Shown here: positions 11,295 to 23,668 of the stretch, piece after piece
Layout: each line of letters opens with the position of its first letter
How positions within the stretch are numbered: the first letter of the stretch is position 1
DNA from: Ailurus styani
Taxonomy: Eukaryota > Chordata > Mammalia > Carnivora > Ailuridae
Direction: 5' to 3'
Assembly: GCA_002007465.1 (NCBI GenBank)
Contig: LNAC01000374.1
Location: forward strand, 200,304 to 264,303
Length of the DNA stretch: 64,000 bases
Translations under genes and position numbers: made by a program
The notes under the pieces: generated by a model
The model's database searches: none
What the model was told of the DNA's origin: nothing
Seen by the model: the letters and a program-made list of their open reading frames with translations, nothing else

Positions 11295-11866
11295 ACCACC
11301 CCCAAAATGCCACTTGGGTATGTTATTTTGAGCCTAAAGTAATTGAAGAAAAGCAGATGCAGAAAAGGCTCTCTGATCTCCCCTTTCTACCCAAAAAGTG
11401 GGGCATAAATTTCCTGTGAAAAGTATTTCCTCTCCCAGAAGAGAATATTCTTCCAAGTCTCATCACTGGACAAGAGGAGTTGACACCAAGATGAACAACA
11501 TCTATATGAACAAACCTACCAAAGTAACACTTACCTTCCATTAGTCTCCCCCTATACCTGTTGTACTTTCCCACAGTGTACCACCCTAGTGCACACAGCT
11601 TTTCTCTTTGTCTTGTGACATCTCCACAAGATATTGCTCTTTGTTAAAATGGTATATAAGCTGAAATGGTATATAAGTTCTCAGGCCCACCTGCTTCTCT
11701 GAGTCTTCATTTCTTGCCTATGAAAGCTCTGTATACATGTACAAATATTAACATCAAATAAAATGTGTATGCTTTTCTCCTACAAGTCTGTCCTTTGTCA
11801 GTTTAATGATCAGGCTTAGACACAGAACCCAAGAGGGTCTAGGAAAAGTTTTGCCTCCCCTACAGC
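11295..11866 (+). repeat. Endogenous retrovirus LTR, solo or fragment
   Basis: The 3' half has the layout of an LTR. There is a TATA-like GGTATATAAG, present twice 17 bp apart (11651-11660 and 11668-11677). After it come CTTCTCTGAGTCTTCATTTC, an AAATAAA signal near 11757, CTTTTCTCCTACAAGTCTGT and an AGGAAAAGTTTTGCCTCCCC end. A related but more mutated 3' end lies at about 17590-17745. No viral coding sequence is attached. Class (ERV1 or ERVL) and exact borders are not settled. Confidence 0.6.
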
Positions 11867-11976
11867 TGTATTTGTCATATTGTCATACTATTCCAGTCCA
11901 GAGGGCTCCTGATTCATTCATAGATGGACATTCTCAAAATCAGCCTCCACGTTTTGTTTTTCTCTAAGTCTCCATT

Positions 11977-12135
11977 TTTGTTTTGTTTTGTTTTTCAAGA
12001 TTTTTTTTTATTTTACAGAGAGAGTGCACAAGTAGGGGGAGCAAGAGAGGGAGAAGTAGGCTCCCTGCTCAGCAGGGAGCACAATGCAGCTGGATCCAGG
12101 ATTCTGGGATCCTCACCTAAACCAAAGGCACCCCC
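11977..12135 (-). repeat. SINEC, older, head truncated
   Basis: Reversed SINEC body with GGCTCCCTGCTCAGCAGGGA and the CCTAAACCAAAGGCA region. The final CCACCCAGGCGCCC head is missing. Diverged target copies CTAAGTCTCCATT (11964-11976) and CTAAGTCACCATT (12136-12148) match at 12 of 13 bases. Confidence 0.88.
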
Positions 12136-12642
12136 CTAAGTCACCATTACTGATCAGTTTCCCTTTTGATTGATACAGTACATAAAGAAAGGCATGTTAA
12201 CCTTCAGTTATTTTATAGTGGTGTCTTCTAGGTCTAGAGCTCTTCTTTCTTTTTAGGGCAATTTTTCTGATTTTGTAGATAAACTCTCAAGAGGCAGTCT
12301 TATTTCTCTCCCTTCATCGTTTTTTGTGCATTCCGCAATTCATGGTCAAGCATTAATTAAAATACCTACTTTATACTACCTGTTATTTAGTAAGCATTTC
12401 ATAAATGCTAGGGTTTTTAAAATTTTTTCTTCATCGTGAGTTTATCTTTATTTATAACTGTACTCCATGTCAAAGAAATAAAGTTAAATTTTATCTGCAA
12501 TCTCATTGATCTGCCATCTCATTATATTCTCTCAAATGATGTTAGCTAAAACTAAAACTACCCAAACTGCTTCACAGCTGCTACTCAATCAGTCTATCAG
12601 ACAAACCTCCTCAGTGTTAAGAGCATATTAAAACACAGGTCT

Positions 12643-12862
12643 CTCTGGGTGCCTCCGTGGATTAAGCATCTGCCTTCAGCTCAAGTCTTGATCCTGGCAT
12701 CCTGGGATGGAGTGCCATGCTGAGCACTGGAGAGCCTGTTTCTCCCTCTCCCTCTGCCTTTCCCCCCAACTTGTGCTTACTCTCTCTATTGCTTTCTGTC
12801 TCTCTCTCTTTCTCTAATAAATAAAATCTTTTAAAAAATAAAATTAAAAAATAAAATAAAAT
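12643..12862 (+). repeat. SINEC, older copy
   Basis: Head CTCTGGGTGCCTCCGTGGAT, a CT-rich middle with CTCTCTATTGCTTTCTGTC, then an AATAAATAAAATCTTTT tail and A-rich end. Its left flank AAAACACAGGTCT and right flank AAAATGCAGGCCT look like a mutated duplication. Confidence 0.88.
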
Positions 12863-12879
12863 GCAGGCCTTTCCTACTA

Positions 12880-13380
12880 TCTGTAAGTAGAACGTTCCAG
12901 TGAAAACTTCCATAAATTAAAATGGCATAAAGTGAAGGAGAAATCACCATTAATTTATATGAAAAATGTTTGAGTATTCCCAGACCCAAATAATTACCGT
13001 TCTTAGGCTTTTCAGATACCTTAGAACACATCTTACTAACAAATGCACAAAATAAAATTGAGATAAAGCACGGATGTTCACAGGCATGATTCAGAGCTCT
13101 GGCAGCTTAATGCTGAGATGCTGAGTGTTGTTCCTGAGCAAGGAGCTTGTTGGGGGGCCCCTCTTGCTGCTCCAAGTGCACACTGCCTCTTTACCATTCG
13201 TGCAAAACCCNTTTCTTTTTTTTTTTTTTTTTTTTTTTTTTTTGTAAAAGTTAGAGTCCCCTTGGATTTCTTTTAGTTGCCAAAAGCAGGTTTGTCATCT
13301 AGGTCTTTTATCAAAGTGACCTGGGAAAACATGAACTTTCAAAAAGTTAAGGATACCTGTAGTTTCATTGATGGTAGATT
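12880..13380. repeat. Old dispersed repeat, family not named, with long T tract
   Basis: The flanking sequences on both sides of a 28-base T run (13216-13243) seem to belong to one old interspersed element, which I recognise but cannot name. A single undetermined base stands at 13211, next to the T run. No SINE or L1 body follows the T run, so it is not an ordinary retroposon tail. Confidence 0.35.
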
Positions 13381-15640
13381 TAGGAACGTGGAGAAGAGTA
13401 TTTTCCAAGGAGCTTTGTTTTAGAGGAAGAGCAGGAAAGAAGTCAAGAGCAGTTATATTCAGAGTATTTGTTTAGTAGTTTGTTTCTTCTCCTTCACTAC
13501 TTATGTTAAAAAGAGAAAAACAAAATGGGGTATGGAAAGGAGGAGGCACAAAGAGAAAGGCATTTTTAAAATTTCAAAATCACAGGTAAAAACTACTTAC
13601 CATTTTCCTCTGGAGACATTCTCCCCAACAGTGATGAATAATGGTCTCCATTACAATTTCTGCCCACTTGTACAGCTGCTTGACCACCTGCTCCTACACA
13701 TAAACCACCATGCCTCTTAACTGCTCCCATCTTTTAAGTGAGAACATTTTCTTTTTTTAGCCTTTGATGTATTTATTAACTAATTAGAAGCCCAATGGCT
13801 AGTAGACGGGCAAGAAACTCTGTGAACAGAAGGCCACAAATCCATCAACAGAGGAATAAACCTCAAAAAAAGAAGCAAGAGCTTTGAGAGGAGCTGGGAG
13901 AGCTCCGGACTGGGTAGGTTTCAGCCTCCCTCTGCAGGTATTTAAGGGACAAACGCCCCAGGCCATGGGCAGACTACATTAAACCAGGGTGCAGAGGACA
14001 GACTTAGTAGGTCCAAATCTGCACGGTCTGAGCAACCGCACTAGGGATGGGTAGCAAATAGGTGACCTTAGTAGAACCAAACAAATGGGGAGTCAGCTGT
14101 GAGGAAACCATTCACACCTGCAGAAGTATGAACTCTTTCCTCATGCAGTCACTAGGGATACTCATTATGAAGTGGGATTAGACATTATTCTCCCTATGTG
14201 GGCAAACTATGAGGCTACTTGTAAGTGAGGGAAATTTCTAAGTACCCAGCTTAACGATTCTCTGGGGGGAAAAAAGCGCCAAATTTTCATTTGGACACTT
14301 ATAAAAACCTGGAGTAAAATCTCTGAAATGTTTATCTTCCTTCTGGAGACAATTATTTAGATTTCCATAGGCAAGAACCCAGAGACCTTTCCTTTTCTTC
14401 CCAAATGGAATTTGTTTACATTAGGGAGATGGGGTTTCTCTTTGTCTCTCCGGACACTGTACTTCTCCTGTGTAAGTTCCTACTTCCCCAATTTTGAAGT
14501 TCCCTTCCTGTAATGACCTAAAAATCCCTTTGCACACACGGGTCTCCCCATGGGGTCCTCCTCACATTGCTACAGAAAGGGCAAGAGCTGGTGCCAAGGG
14601 AACCGATGCAATTATTGCTTTAAGTAATAATAACCTAACTTGTTCTAGAAATACACACTATGAATAAATACAGAAATTAAAAGCATATCATATATCTTAG
14701 GTGGAGAGACAGGTAGATAATATAGAAATAGACATAAATATATAAAATGGCAACATGTATTGTGGTAATACTCCTTATTCGTGCTCCGTGAACATGTGCA
14801 ATCTTCAGTGATTAAACTTTGCATCATCACTATTTGAGGGTAGCATGTGAAATAGAAAATAGTACTAAAACCACAATGGTTCTAAAAATGCAGTTTGATT
14901 CACTTATACAAGCTTTTGCATTGGAAACCAAAGCTACTTAGGCTATAAAAGAGAGCCCTTAACCACCCCAGATAGCCATGAAATTTCAAGAAAAAATATT
15001 TAGTTTCTTCCTGGTATTAGTAAAATGGCCAAGCATGTTTATGCATAGGTCACTAAATTTTAACTTTTTCCTCCACTTTTTATAGATACTGGCATTATCT
15101 ACAAACAGTCCCATTCCAGTGTTTTGCACAGAAAGTCCTGACTAGTCTGCCACAGTATCAAGACATTCAAGGTTTTCTAGACAGAACATTCAACTGGAGA
15201 GGTCACAAGCTCGACTGGGACTTACTTGATATAGCAGCATATTTTAGAGATTTATTTCCCTGTTGACCAGCCAAAATGTAGAGGGCATCCATCTCCTACA
15301 AGCAGTACAAAGTGAATGTAATAATAAGGTAATAGCAACAGTGGACACATTTTCTGATGATGTTGTGGTAGATTCTGTTTTTTAAATGACCTGATCATGA
15401 ACAACTTTAAGGAACTGCCTGAAAACATTTTGACTATTATGAAAAAACATTTAAAAGAAAATAAAACAAAATATTCATTGAATTAAATGTTTAAATGATT
15501 TGAATAGGTGTCCCTGATGATATTACCTTGCAGATTCTGTGGGTATTTGAATTCAGAACTCTTGTTTAAAGTATATGAAAAGAAAAGTAAAACAGTATTT
15601 CAACACCAATAGACTATTCTTAACTGATGTAGCTCCCTTG
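13380..15640. other. No gene seen
   Basis: About 2.3 kb without a recognised repeat. The part near 13780-14130 is GC-richer and contains a GTATTTAAGGG promoter-like word, but nothing else supports a promoter. The 62- and 61-codon frames here show no domain. Confidence 0.5.
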
Positions 15641-15649
15641 CCATTTTGC

Positions 15650-15915
15650 ATAACTTGATTCAGTCTTCAAGGACAATTTCAAATAGAAATATTTTTTCTG
15701 AAGAAAACTTTCCCTAGGCACTACAGAGGAATTAATTGCTCTCCCATCAATACTTCATTCATCCCACTAATCTGGTACTTCCTTCATGGTACAAATTAGT
15801 TAAGTTCAAGGCAGCCATCTAGACATCTGGAAGCCTTTCAAGACAGGGACCATCTTTCTTATGCATGTTTTAAATCACCAGACTATAACATATTAATAAA
15901 CATTTATTGATCTTT
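15650..15915 (+). repeat. L2 3' end
   Basis: The order AAGAAAACTTTCCCTAGGCA, GGTACTTCCTTCATGGTAC, AGACAGGGACCATCTTTCTT and AATAAACATTTATTGATC follows the L2 3' end on the plus strand. Confidence 0.7.
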
Positions 15916-15919
15916 GAAA

Positions 15920-17290
15920 AGTGTAAATGCAATTTTTTAGCACTTGTATTTTTATCTATGGCAAAAATGCTCTCAGACATTATTAAACACATATGGAAAT
16001 ACATTAATCTTTGCAAGTTAGAAAAGTACAAATTAATTTGTAGACAAGAAGTCAATGCCATTCATGCCACTCTGTGGCACCTCAAACAATTTCAGGAACA
16101 TTCTAACTAACTCCTCTGGGTTCTATATTCTTTTCTTTCTTACCTCTACCACATACTCTTCATGATGGTAGCCCTGCATGTTATCTTTCTTTCCTTTCTC
16201 TCCCTGAGTCCTGATGGTCAACAGCAGAGAAGAGCATCTCTTGGGTAGTGTTGAGAGCCACAAACTGTTGAATCCTGATTTGGAGTATTGCATTGGTCTG
16301 AAAGAATTAATACAGCTTTCGTTGGGAGTGAATTAGATTTTGGAGAGGCTATCAGTCAACATTCCCTGCATCATATTTTTTCTATACTTCTCTGTATTTC
16401 TCTAGAAATATGGCTTACCAATCTATAATTCATTACTATGTATAGTGTTCACTTCAGCAAAACATATGATTGTCTTTTAGTGTAGAATGAAAGATCACTT
16501 TTCTTTTAACTTTGTATGATTATAACCAATCCAAGTAATTTATTTTCTGCAAAATATCTCTGCTGATAAATACTAAACCATTCACAGAAATGGCTCTGTT
16601 TCCAGAATGTTGGAGAAAACATTGTTATATGGAATGAATTCTGATATTTTTGAAATTGTTCTGAGGAGTTTGAACACAAAGCAAGTTGTATGTCAACATT
16701 TAGACAGGCCATTAGAACCATCAGTTCACACTGTAGGAACATTTCACAAAAAAGGACATTATTATGGATAATAAGTTGTGCTCCATTATATTTGGCAATA
16801 ATTAAGTTGAAGTTGGAGCAAGTCTGAAGATAAGCAGTTGTCCTCTGGCTCCAAACTAGAGACCTATTCATGCTGAGTATTTGATGGGAGAAATAAGGCT
16901 AAAAGGAAGTCTACACTTTAAACCTTAATGCCATCAAAAATTCCCTTTAAAGTCCTGCTGAAGTTTTGGATATGAGAATATTGTATGTTAGTCCTTTTCA
17001 TTATTCTAAGACCAAATTTATTAAAAATCTTATGCATTGCTTCAGTAATAACTTGACATTTTTAAATGTTTTCTCAGCAATAGTATGTGCAATTGTTATA
17101 TTTTCATTTTTAATATTTTCACCAATTGTTTTATTTCCATAAATTTTGCTTTATTCAATATAGTCTGAGTTATTAAGATGAAAGAGATATTTCAAAGAAC
17201 AAAACATATGTGATTTATTTTAATTTCCATCAGATTTTCAAAAAAAGTAAGTTAGAGCTACCAGAATTTTGTGCTTAGCTCAGTTCAGTT
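15920..17290. other. No gene or clear repeat seen
   Basis: AT-rich DNA. The 121-codon minus-strand frame at 16506-16871 starts with a plain ATG, has no recognisable motif, and no neighbouring open frame extends it, so I treat it as chance. Confidence 0.5.
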
Positions 17291-17305
17291 TTTCTATTAA
17301 GTTTT

Positions 17306-17565
17306 TCTATTTTAATTTCAGTATAGTTAATATACAGTGTTATATTAGTTTCAGATGTACGATATATTGACTCCACAATTCTATACATTAATCAATGGTC
17401 TTCATGGTAAATGTATTCTTAATCCCTTCCACCTATTTCACCCATCCCCTCACTGACCTCCCCTCTGGTCACCTTCTGTTTGTTCTTTATAGGTAAGAGC
17501 CTATTTTTTTGTCTTTTTCCCCTTTGTTCCATTTTGTTTTCTAAATTCCACATATAAGTGAAAAA
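17306..17565 (-). repeat. L1 3' UTR fragment
   Basis: Reversed carnivore/mammal L1 3' UTR: GTATAGTTAATATACAGTGT, TTAGTTTCAGATGTACGATA, then C-rich TTCACCCATCCCCTCACTGA and TTCCACATATAAGTGAAA. It sits directly left of an LTR 3' end and may have inserted into that LTR. Confidence 0.75.
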
Positions 17566-17589
17566 CTGGTTTTTGCCAATTCACTTTTG

Positions 17590-17745
17590 TTTTCCTGTGA
17601 TACCCCAGTCACATAATATTAAAATTAATGAATGTGTATATATGTTCTCCTATTAATCTACCTGTTGTCAGTTCGTTTCATAGGCTCAGCTACTGAGCCT
17701 AGGAAGTTAGAAGAAAAGTTGTTTTCTCCTCTACACATGCAAACT
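17590..17745 (+). repeat. LTR 3' end related to the one near 11.8 kb
   Basis: AATGTGTATATATGTTCTCC, then CTACCTGTTGTCAGTTCG and GAAGAAAAGTTGTTTTCTCC align in order with the right part of the 11295-11866 LTR, with many changes. The upstream LTR part is not evident, perhaps because of the L1 beside it. Confidence 0.45.
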
Positions 17746-17749
17746 TTCA

Positions 17750-20280
17750 TATTTACCCTGGAATTCAGAGATAAATTTTTCACACTGACGTCTACCAAAA
17801 TATTTTAAAAATATATTTAGTCTAAGTTTATTGACATTTATATTACTATAGTGATAGAAGAACTAAAAAAGATTCAGCACTGGAGACAAGAGAAGTATCC
17901 AGTTAATAGACCTGGCAGGTTCCTATTCTTAAGACAGATATTGATCAGAGCTGCCTCAGCAGAAAAGCAGATACAATGAGCCACTGAGAATCTCCTGTAG
18001 GACTCACAAAGCCTCTGATCATCCCAGAGTTTTGAGCTGAGTTGAAGTCAGAGAGAGACAAGTGGCCTGCACTTAGTTAAGGAGGTCACAATAGCACAAA
18101 GCCAAGAAAATTTTCACATGTACTCCACTGTCCATAATTAAAGTCAGGCATTTCCTTGCAAAATTTGAAAATACGTTTTGGGAAAATCTGAGTTTACCTT
18201 TGCCAAAAATATTCACTTGAAAAACTAATCTATTTTTTGTATGTCTAAACAGATGTCAAAGATGCCTTAAACCATGTTAGCATAATTATACTTTTCAAAC
18301 ACTTCAAAGTATTAGTCTCCCATAGAAACACGCTTATGAAAATAGATGTTACAGCAACAAATATAAATGGAACAGACAAGTCTTCCCTGTCAATTTTAAT
18401 TATCAAATGTTTATTATTAAGTTGGTAGTTAGTTTTGCACGTATTAACGTAGAATAAATTGGAACTGGCAATTACTTTAGAAGCAAAAAAAAGTTTATAT
18501 TTAACTGTTTTGTAACTTTAACTTATTTTCTAAATGCCCAATGACCTGACCTTTTTAAGTGATGGAAAAAAGTATGCTGTGCCATTTTCCCCCTTGATAA
18601 GTCATGACACCCAAAGAAATGTATGCTACCAAGCTAACTAGGGATTTAAAACAGGGTTTTAAAAGGTAAAGCATACTTATTTTATGGGTTATTTTAAATA
18701 TTAATAATTACAAAGAACATAAGTTTTCTTAGAGGTTGTCTCACATTTGGAAACATGCAAAGAGGACAGATGTGACATTAATCATATACAATAATTCCAA
18801 AATAAAATTAATACCTTTGAACCAACCAATGATAACCACAAGATATTTTCTAAATATCCTTATCCACTTGAAAAAAAAACAGGTATTCTTAAAGAAATAG
18901 CTGATCCAGAAGCTGAGCAGGAAAAGTACGTGATGATCTAGACCAACTTGTGCCAGAGAATAAGGAAATTCTCGAGAACGATGAGAACCTATCAAAAAGA
19001 CCCAGGAGACAATCTGAAGAGGTTTTAAGTGGCCAAATTTATAAAGTTCTAGAACTGAGTAAAAAAAAGATATAAATGAATTAGAACTTATCAAATAAGA
19101 ATCCATACTGACATAAATAATGCCCAAATTAGAAGAAAAAGCTCTACCTTAGAGCTTTACCAATAAATATTGAAGGAAAGATGGTATTTAAAAATTACCA
19201 TTTGGTAGCCATGACAGTAATGCTTAATTCAAAGTAGGAAGCATCAAAGAGTGAAATTTTAATACATATTACATATACATACACATACACAAAGAGAGAA
19301 AGAGAAAGAATGACAATGGGGAATGTGATAGAAGGCTAACAAGTAAGGGATTTGGGAAATGGGTATATAGATTTCTCTGCACTCACTTTCCAGCCTTTCC
19401 ACTACCATAACGCTGTATCAAAGTTTTAAAGTCGCTGGCCTCATTATTTCAGACTCCATTAATCCAGCCCGCAAAAGAGAATTTTCATTTGTTAACAATG
19501 TTTTATTCTTAAATTATTTCCTTCAGGATTTCTGTCGATTTACAATAGCTATATTTGAAATTTGCAGGAAGAAAGTAATTTTTAAATAGTTTCAAATTTT
19601 TTGTAGAAAAAACTAATAAAGGCCAGAGTTTAATGTTTTAAATATTCAACAAATATTTACTGCAGGTTTACTATTTATAAAGTCAGAGAGTATTCTAGGT
19701 TCTCGATTCAAAATGAGGTTCTCCAGGAAGAAAGGAACAAAATAGCTATGCATTCAATAAAGAATGAATCCCACTGCACACTTTTGGGGATAGGGGAAGA
19801 ATTGGTCTTTTTTTAATGCACACCAGTGTGCTTCTTCTATCAATTTAATCTCCGAATCCTTTGTGCAACACCTTTAGTGGGCAAAGCCTTCTCTCTGATT
19901 CTGTGTCAAAGACCATGCAAAAAACACATAGATCTTATTTTTCATGAACTTAAATTTTAAAAGAAGAGATAAGCAGGGGAATTTTAAAAGAAGAGATAAG
20001 TAATGCTAATATAATGGAAACCAAAATATGGAGCTATGGGAAGAAACTTTCTTCCTTTTGAAGAAAATCTTTTTTTTTCTTTTCTTTCTTTGGGAGATCT
20101 GTTAAGGTTTCTAGAAGAAAGGGATCTGATCTGCCCCATTATAGATGCATCTATGCTACTATAGGTAGATTGGTCTAGACAGAAGGAAAAGCTGCTTTTA
20201 AAAAGTCTGGAAAATGCAGGTTATGTTTTGAGAAAAGAGAGTAATCATAGGGTCAAGTCATAAACGGAGGCCAGCAAACT
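17750..20280. other. Mostly unassigned AT-rich DNA with short repeats
   Basis: No gene is supported. A 128-codon minus-strand frame at 18741-19127 lacks any domain and lies in AT-rich DNA where long chance frames are common. A CATA/CACA-rich tract lies at about 19264-19291. A 21-bp unit beginning AATTTTAAAAGAAGAG occurs twice, 27 bp apart (19953-19973 and 19980-20000). The segment at about 20100-20260 may be L2. Confidence 0.45.
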
Positions 20281-20309
20281 ATTCTTTCCTGCCTTGACAT
20301 TCTTTGAAA

Positions 20310-21121
20310 GACAAAAACCTGTGAGATTTTTGTGAGATAACAGAATATATGTATACACATTGGTCTCTGCCCACAGTTCCTGGAACAGAATTCCTAAAGT
20401 CCTTGTAATTTCCTAAGTGATAGGAGCAGTAGGAGGGTCTTTTGTTCTAATGAGGCAACTCCGAGTGGGCTCCTGGATGTCTCCAAGATGGAGGCTGGTC
20501 ACCAGCAAGACTGAGCCATGATTTGAAGCTTGGGATTTTCAGCTCCACTCACCCTCCGACCCATCCTCCAGAGAAAGGAGAGGGGATGAAAATGAAGTTA
20601 AAAATTGATCATGTCTGTGTGACAAAGCTTCCATAAATTTCTAATAGTAGACATTTAGGGGATCTTCCAGATTGGAGAACACATCCACACTGGGAGGGGG
20701 TTGTACTTCACCTCTATGGGAATGAAACCTTCTGTGCTCAGGACCCTTCAAGACTTCACCCTATGTGTCTTTTCATCTGGTTATTCATCTGCATATTTCA
20801 TCATGTCTTTTAATAAACTTGTAAATGTAAGTAAGTGTTTTGCTCTAACAAATTAATTGAACCCAAAGAGAGGGCTTTGGAACTTCTGATCTGTAGCTGG
20901 TTAGCTAAAAGCACAGGCAACAACTTGGGCTTGCAATTGGCATCTGAAGTGTAGGGCTGAGGGTGGGGTGGTCTTGTAAGACTGAGACTTTAACCTGTGG
21001 AATCTGATGCTGTCTCTGGGTAGATAGTGCCAGAACTGAGTTGAATTATAGGACATTTAGCTAGTTCACAGAGACTTGCTTGTTATTTGGGGGAGGGGGA
21101 AGGGGGTGGAAACCTCCACAC
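20310..21121 (+). repeat. ERVL-type LTR
   Basis: The block follows a known ERVL-like LTR text: GGCTCCTGGATGTCTCCAAG, ATGGAGGCTGGTCACCAGCA, a TTTTAATAAACTTG signal near 20809, GGCATCTGAAGTGTAGGG, ATCTGATGCTGTCTCTGGG and TAGATAGTGCCAGAACTGAG. It ends in CCTCCACACA. The next bases TTTGGTGATCAGAAGC resemble the tRNA-Leu primer-binding region that follows ERVL LTRs, so the 5' LTR orientation is plus. The left border is approximate. Confidence 0.7.
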
Positions 21122-21200
21122 ATTTGGTGATCAGAAGCAAAATGTTTCATGTGACTAGTAAAGGAGACACACAGGAGGGAAAGTCATAGTCGAGAAGAAC
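21122..21200 (+). repeat. Start of ERVL internal region, remnant
   Basis: The TGGTGATCAGAAGC primer-site-like sequence and about 60 following bases look like the first part of the retroviral interior. No coding remains of gag or pol can be recognised further right, and no second LTR copy is present within the next several kilobases. Confidence 0.45.
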
Positions 21201-22440
21201 TGGGTGTTTCTAGGGGAAAAAAACTGAGATTTTTCCATTTACAGACTCCAGTCTCTGGAAAAGTACAATTCAAGTCATCTCTACAAATTATATGAAATCA
21301 TTTGGTTTGGTTTTTCCCATTATTCCATTCAGAGCCGTCAGATGCAATCCTGAGATCATAAAGATTGGGCTCTGCTGATCATTCTCACAATACAAAGTGA
21401 ATTTTATTAGACAGGAACCTGGAAATTATATCTGGCATTAAAAATATTGTTGACATCGGAGTTTTTAAAAATGACATTTTGGTCTATTTTATAAACCAAA
21501 CCAACACGTGCATTTCTAGCCTTTATTAAGATGACATGAACTGCAAAGATAATGTTTCATTAAATTACTTTCTGCCTCGTTGACTAAAATGTAAAACAAT
21601 TTCTGATTTTGGTAGTTGCCATTCATAATAATCAACTGTAAGGAAGTTTTATTGTGCGAAATTTTAAAAATATCTAAGCACAGACAATGTGCTATAAATA
21701 TGTAAGCATGTAGGTTTTAATTTGGACTCAGACTGGTTTGTTAGCATTTGAAAAACAGTGATCAGAAGCCCATATTTCATGGATTGCTCCCCCAAGTGTT
21801 TCAGCCCTTTTTCTCCAGTGCTAAAGGAGTTGTTATTTAACCTAAAGAATATAAGACTTTTTTTCCCCACTAGAGGAATAAATGGTCAAGATGTGGGTCA
21901 ACTAGAAAGTATCCAGGTACCTCAACTCCTGCAGAAGAGAAGGATTTAGCAAGGCTAACAGCCAATATCTGCAAGAGCCATTGTCTCAGCCTAAAGACTC
22001 TTCTGACTTTTTCTGAAAGATCATGCCACCTGATCTGACTTGAAGTTTAGCTGAACAAATCTGCCTATGTACTGTTTCAATTGCCTTATGAACCTTTCAT
22101 TCATGGTGCTTGACAGAATGCCTACAATGACAGTAAGCTGGAACATCAAGCTTACTGACTCTTTGCCCCCTTTTTCACCTCTTTGATAATAAATATTTAT
22201 ATATGTGACAGAATTTGGCCTGAGACAACAGGGTTACCTCACCTGTAAACAAGATTGTGGACAACTGTAGCCCTCAGTGACCATTAACTTCTAGAGGTTA
22301 CCAATACCTACCAAAATAATGTCATAATTTTGAATGACCAAGTTGGCTTACAGAAGTTTGTAATAGAAGGTCTCCTACTAATATTTTCAATAGTCTTGTA
22401 AACATTATAGTATTGGGAGACAAGTAAAAATGTTTCAACA
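21200..22440. other. No gene or clear repeat seen
   Basis: Unassigned sequence. Small frames at 21664-21870 (minus) and 21758-21949 (plus) overlap each other and have no supporting features. Confidence 0.45.
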
Positions 22441-22800
22441 AAGTCTAGAGGGGCTTGGCATTGAATGAATATTGATGGCACACAAAGTGCTAGAGGCCTG
22501 GGGGTACCAATATAGGCTCTAAAGGTAGAGACATCGAGGAATTTATGGTCCAGTGGAAAAATAGATGCTTAAGTGTTTAAGTATAATACAACCTGATGGG
22601 TATAAAGACAGAGATATGCATATAAAATTGGGAGTGAGAAGTTTCTTAAGATAAAGAAAAACTTCCTGGATAAAGAATCTTTTATTTGAGTCTTAAAGAA
22701 AAAATAAGATTTACCCATGAAAAGTCCAACAATAGGAAAAGGGTTTATAGTGGCAAAGACACATAAAAAACAAATAGCATGTTGTATAATGAGGACCACA
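22440..22800 (-). repeat. L2 fragment
   Basis: Reversed L2 order: AATGAATATTGATGGCACAC, AATTTATGGTCCAGTGG, AAAAACTTCCTGGATAAAGA and TCTTTTATTTGAGTCTTAAA. Strongly diverged. Confidence 0.55.
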
Positions 22801-23189
22801 AAGAGTTAGGTTCCCCTCCATTGTAAAATACCAGGTGGGTAGATACGAAAATGAGCAGAAGAGCCATAGAGTCTGGTCATAGAACTGTGAGTTGCTTTCA
22901 AGAAGCTTGGTGCTTAGTCAAAGTTCACCAGCTTTTTCAAATATCAGCACCTGTTTTTAACATGGATGAATTTAGGGCTTCCACATGATCATCAGTATAA
23001 TTTTACTATTCATACACATTTAAAAATACACAAAATCAGAAAGTTACTACAAATTCACTGACATTTAGGAGTTTATTACTTACATTACTAATCATAACTT
23101 GTATCTATGTACTTTTGAGAAGTAGTCATGGATACATGTGTAAGAAATATTATTTGTTCAGCCTGTAATCAAAGACTGCTATAGTTATT

Positions 23190-23325
23190 AAGGAGGGCAC
23201 TTATTGCATTGAGCACTGGGTATTATATATAAGTGATGAATCACTAAATTCTACTCCTGAAACCAATATTACATGATATGTTAACTAACTAGAATTCATT
23301 AAAAATTTGAAAAATAAAGATTGCA
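23190..23325 (+). repeat. L1 3' terminal fragment
   Basis: The last 130 bases of a carnivore L1: GGAGGGCACTTATTGCATTG, AGCACTGGGTATTATATATA, ATCACTAAATTCTACTCCTG and an A-rich end. It is strongly 5'-truncated and lies in L2-like sequence (about 23340-23660). Confidence 0.85.
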
Positions 23326-23668
23326 GCCAGCATAGGTCTGCAAACATTAACCAAAATTTTTAAATATTCCTAAGGGTCTATAGGCCACAAACTGGGTACC
23401 ATACTGCAACTCATTAAAAGTCAATGAAGGCTTTCAAACCCAAAAGAGAGGTGGTCAGAATTGCATGGTGTAGCCAGACCCTAGATAAGGAGAGCAGAAG
23501 GACTGTGGGGTAGCTCTTCACTTGAGAGATGCTGAATGAGGGCAGTGAAAAAGTGAAATGCTCACTATGTATCAGTACAGAGTACACTATGCTCAGTATG
23601 TAATGACTTAGGTGAGTGATAGTGACATTAGTAAACAGGAAGAAATTTAGGATGGCAGGTGGCCATTA

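Noticed and set aside
16506..16871. 121-codon minus-strand frame with several Cys and His
   Set aside because: The Cys and His spacing does not form a zinc-finger pattern and no related frame is nearby.
18741..19127. 128-codon minus-strand frame rich in hydrophobic residues
   Set aside because: The hydrophobic look follows from A-rich plus-strand DNA read in antisense. There is no motif or partner frame.
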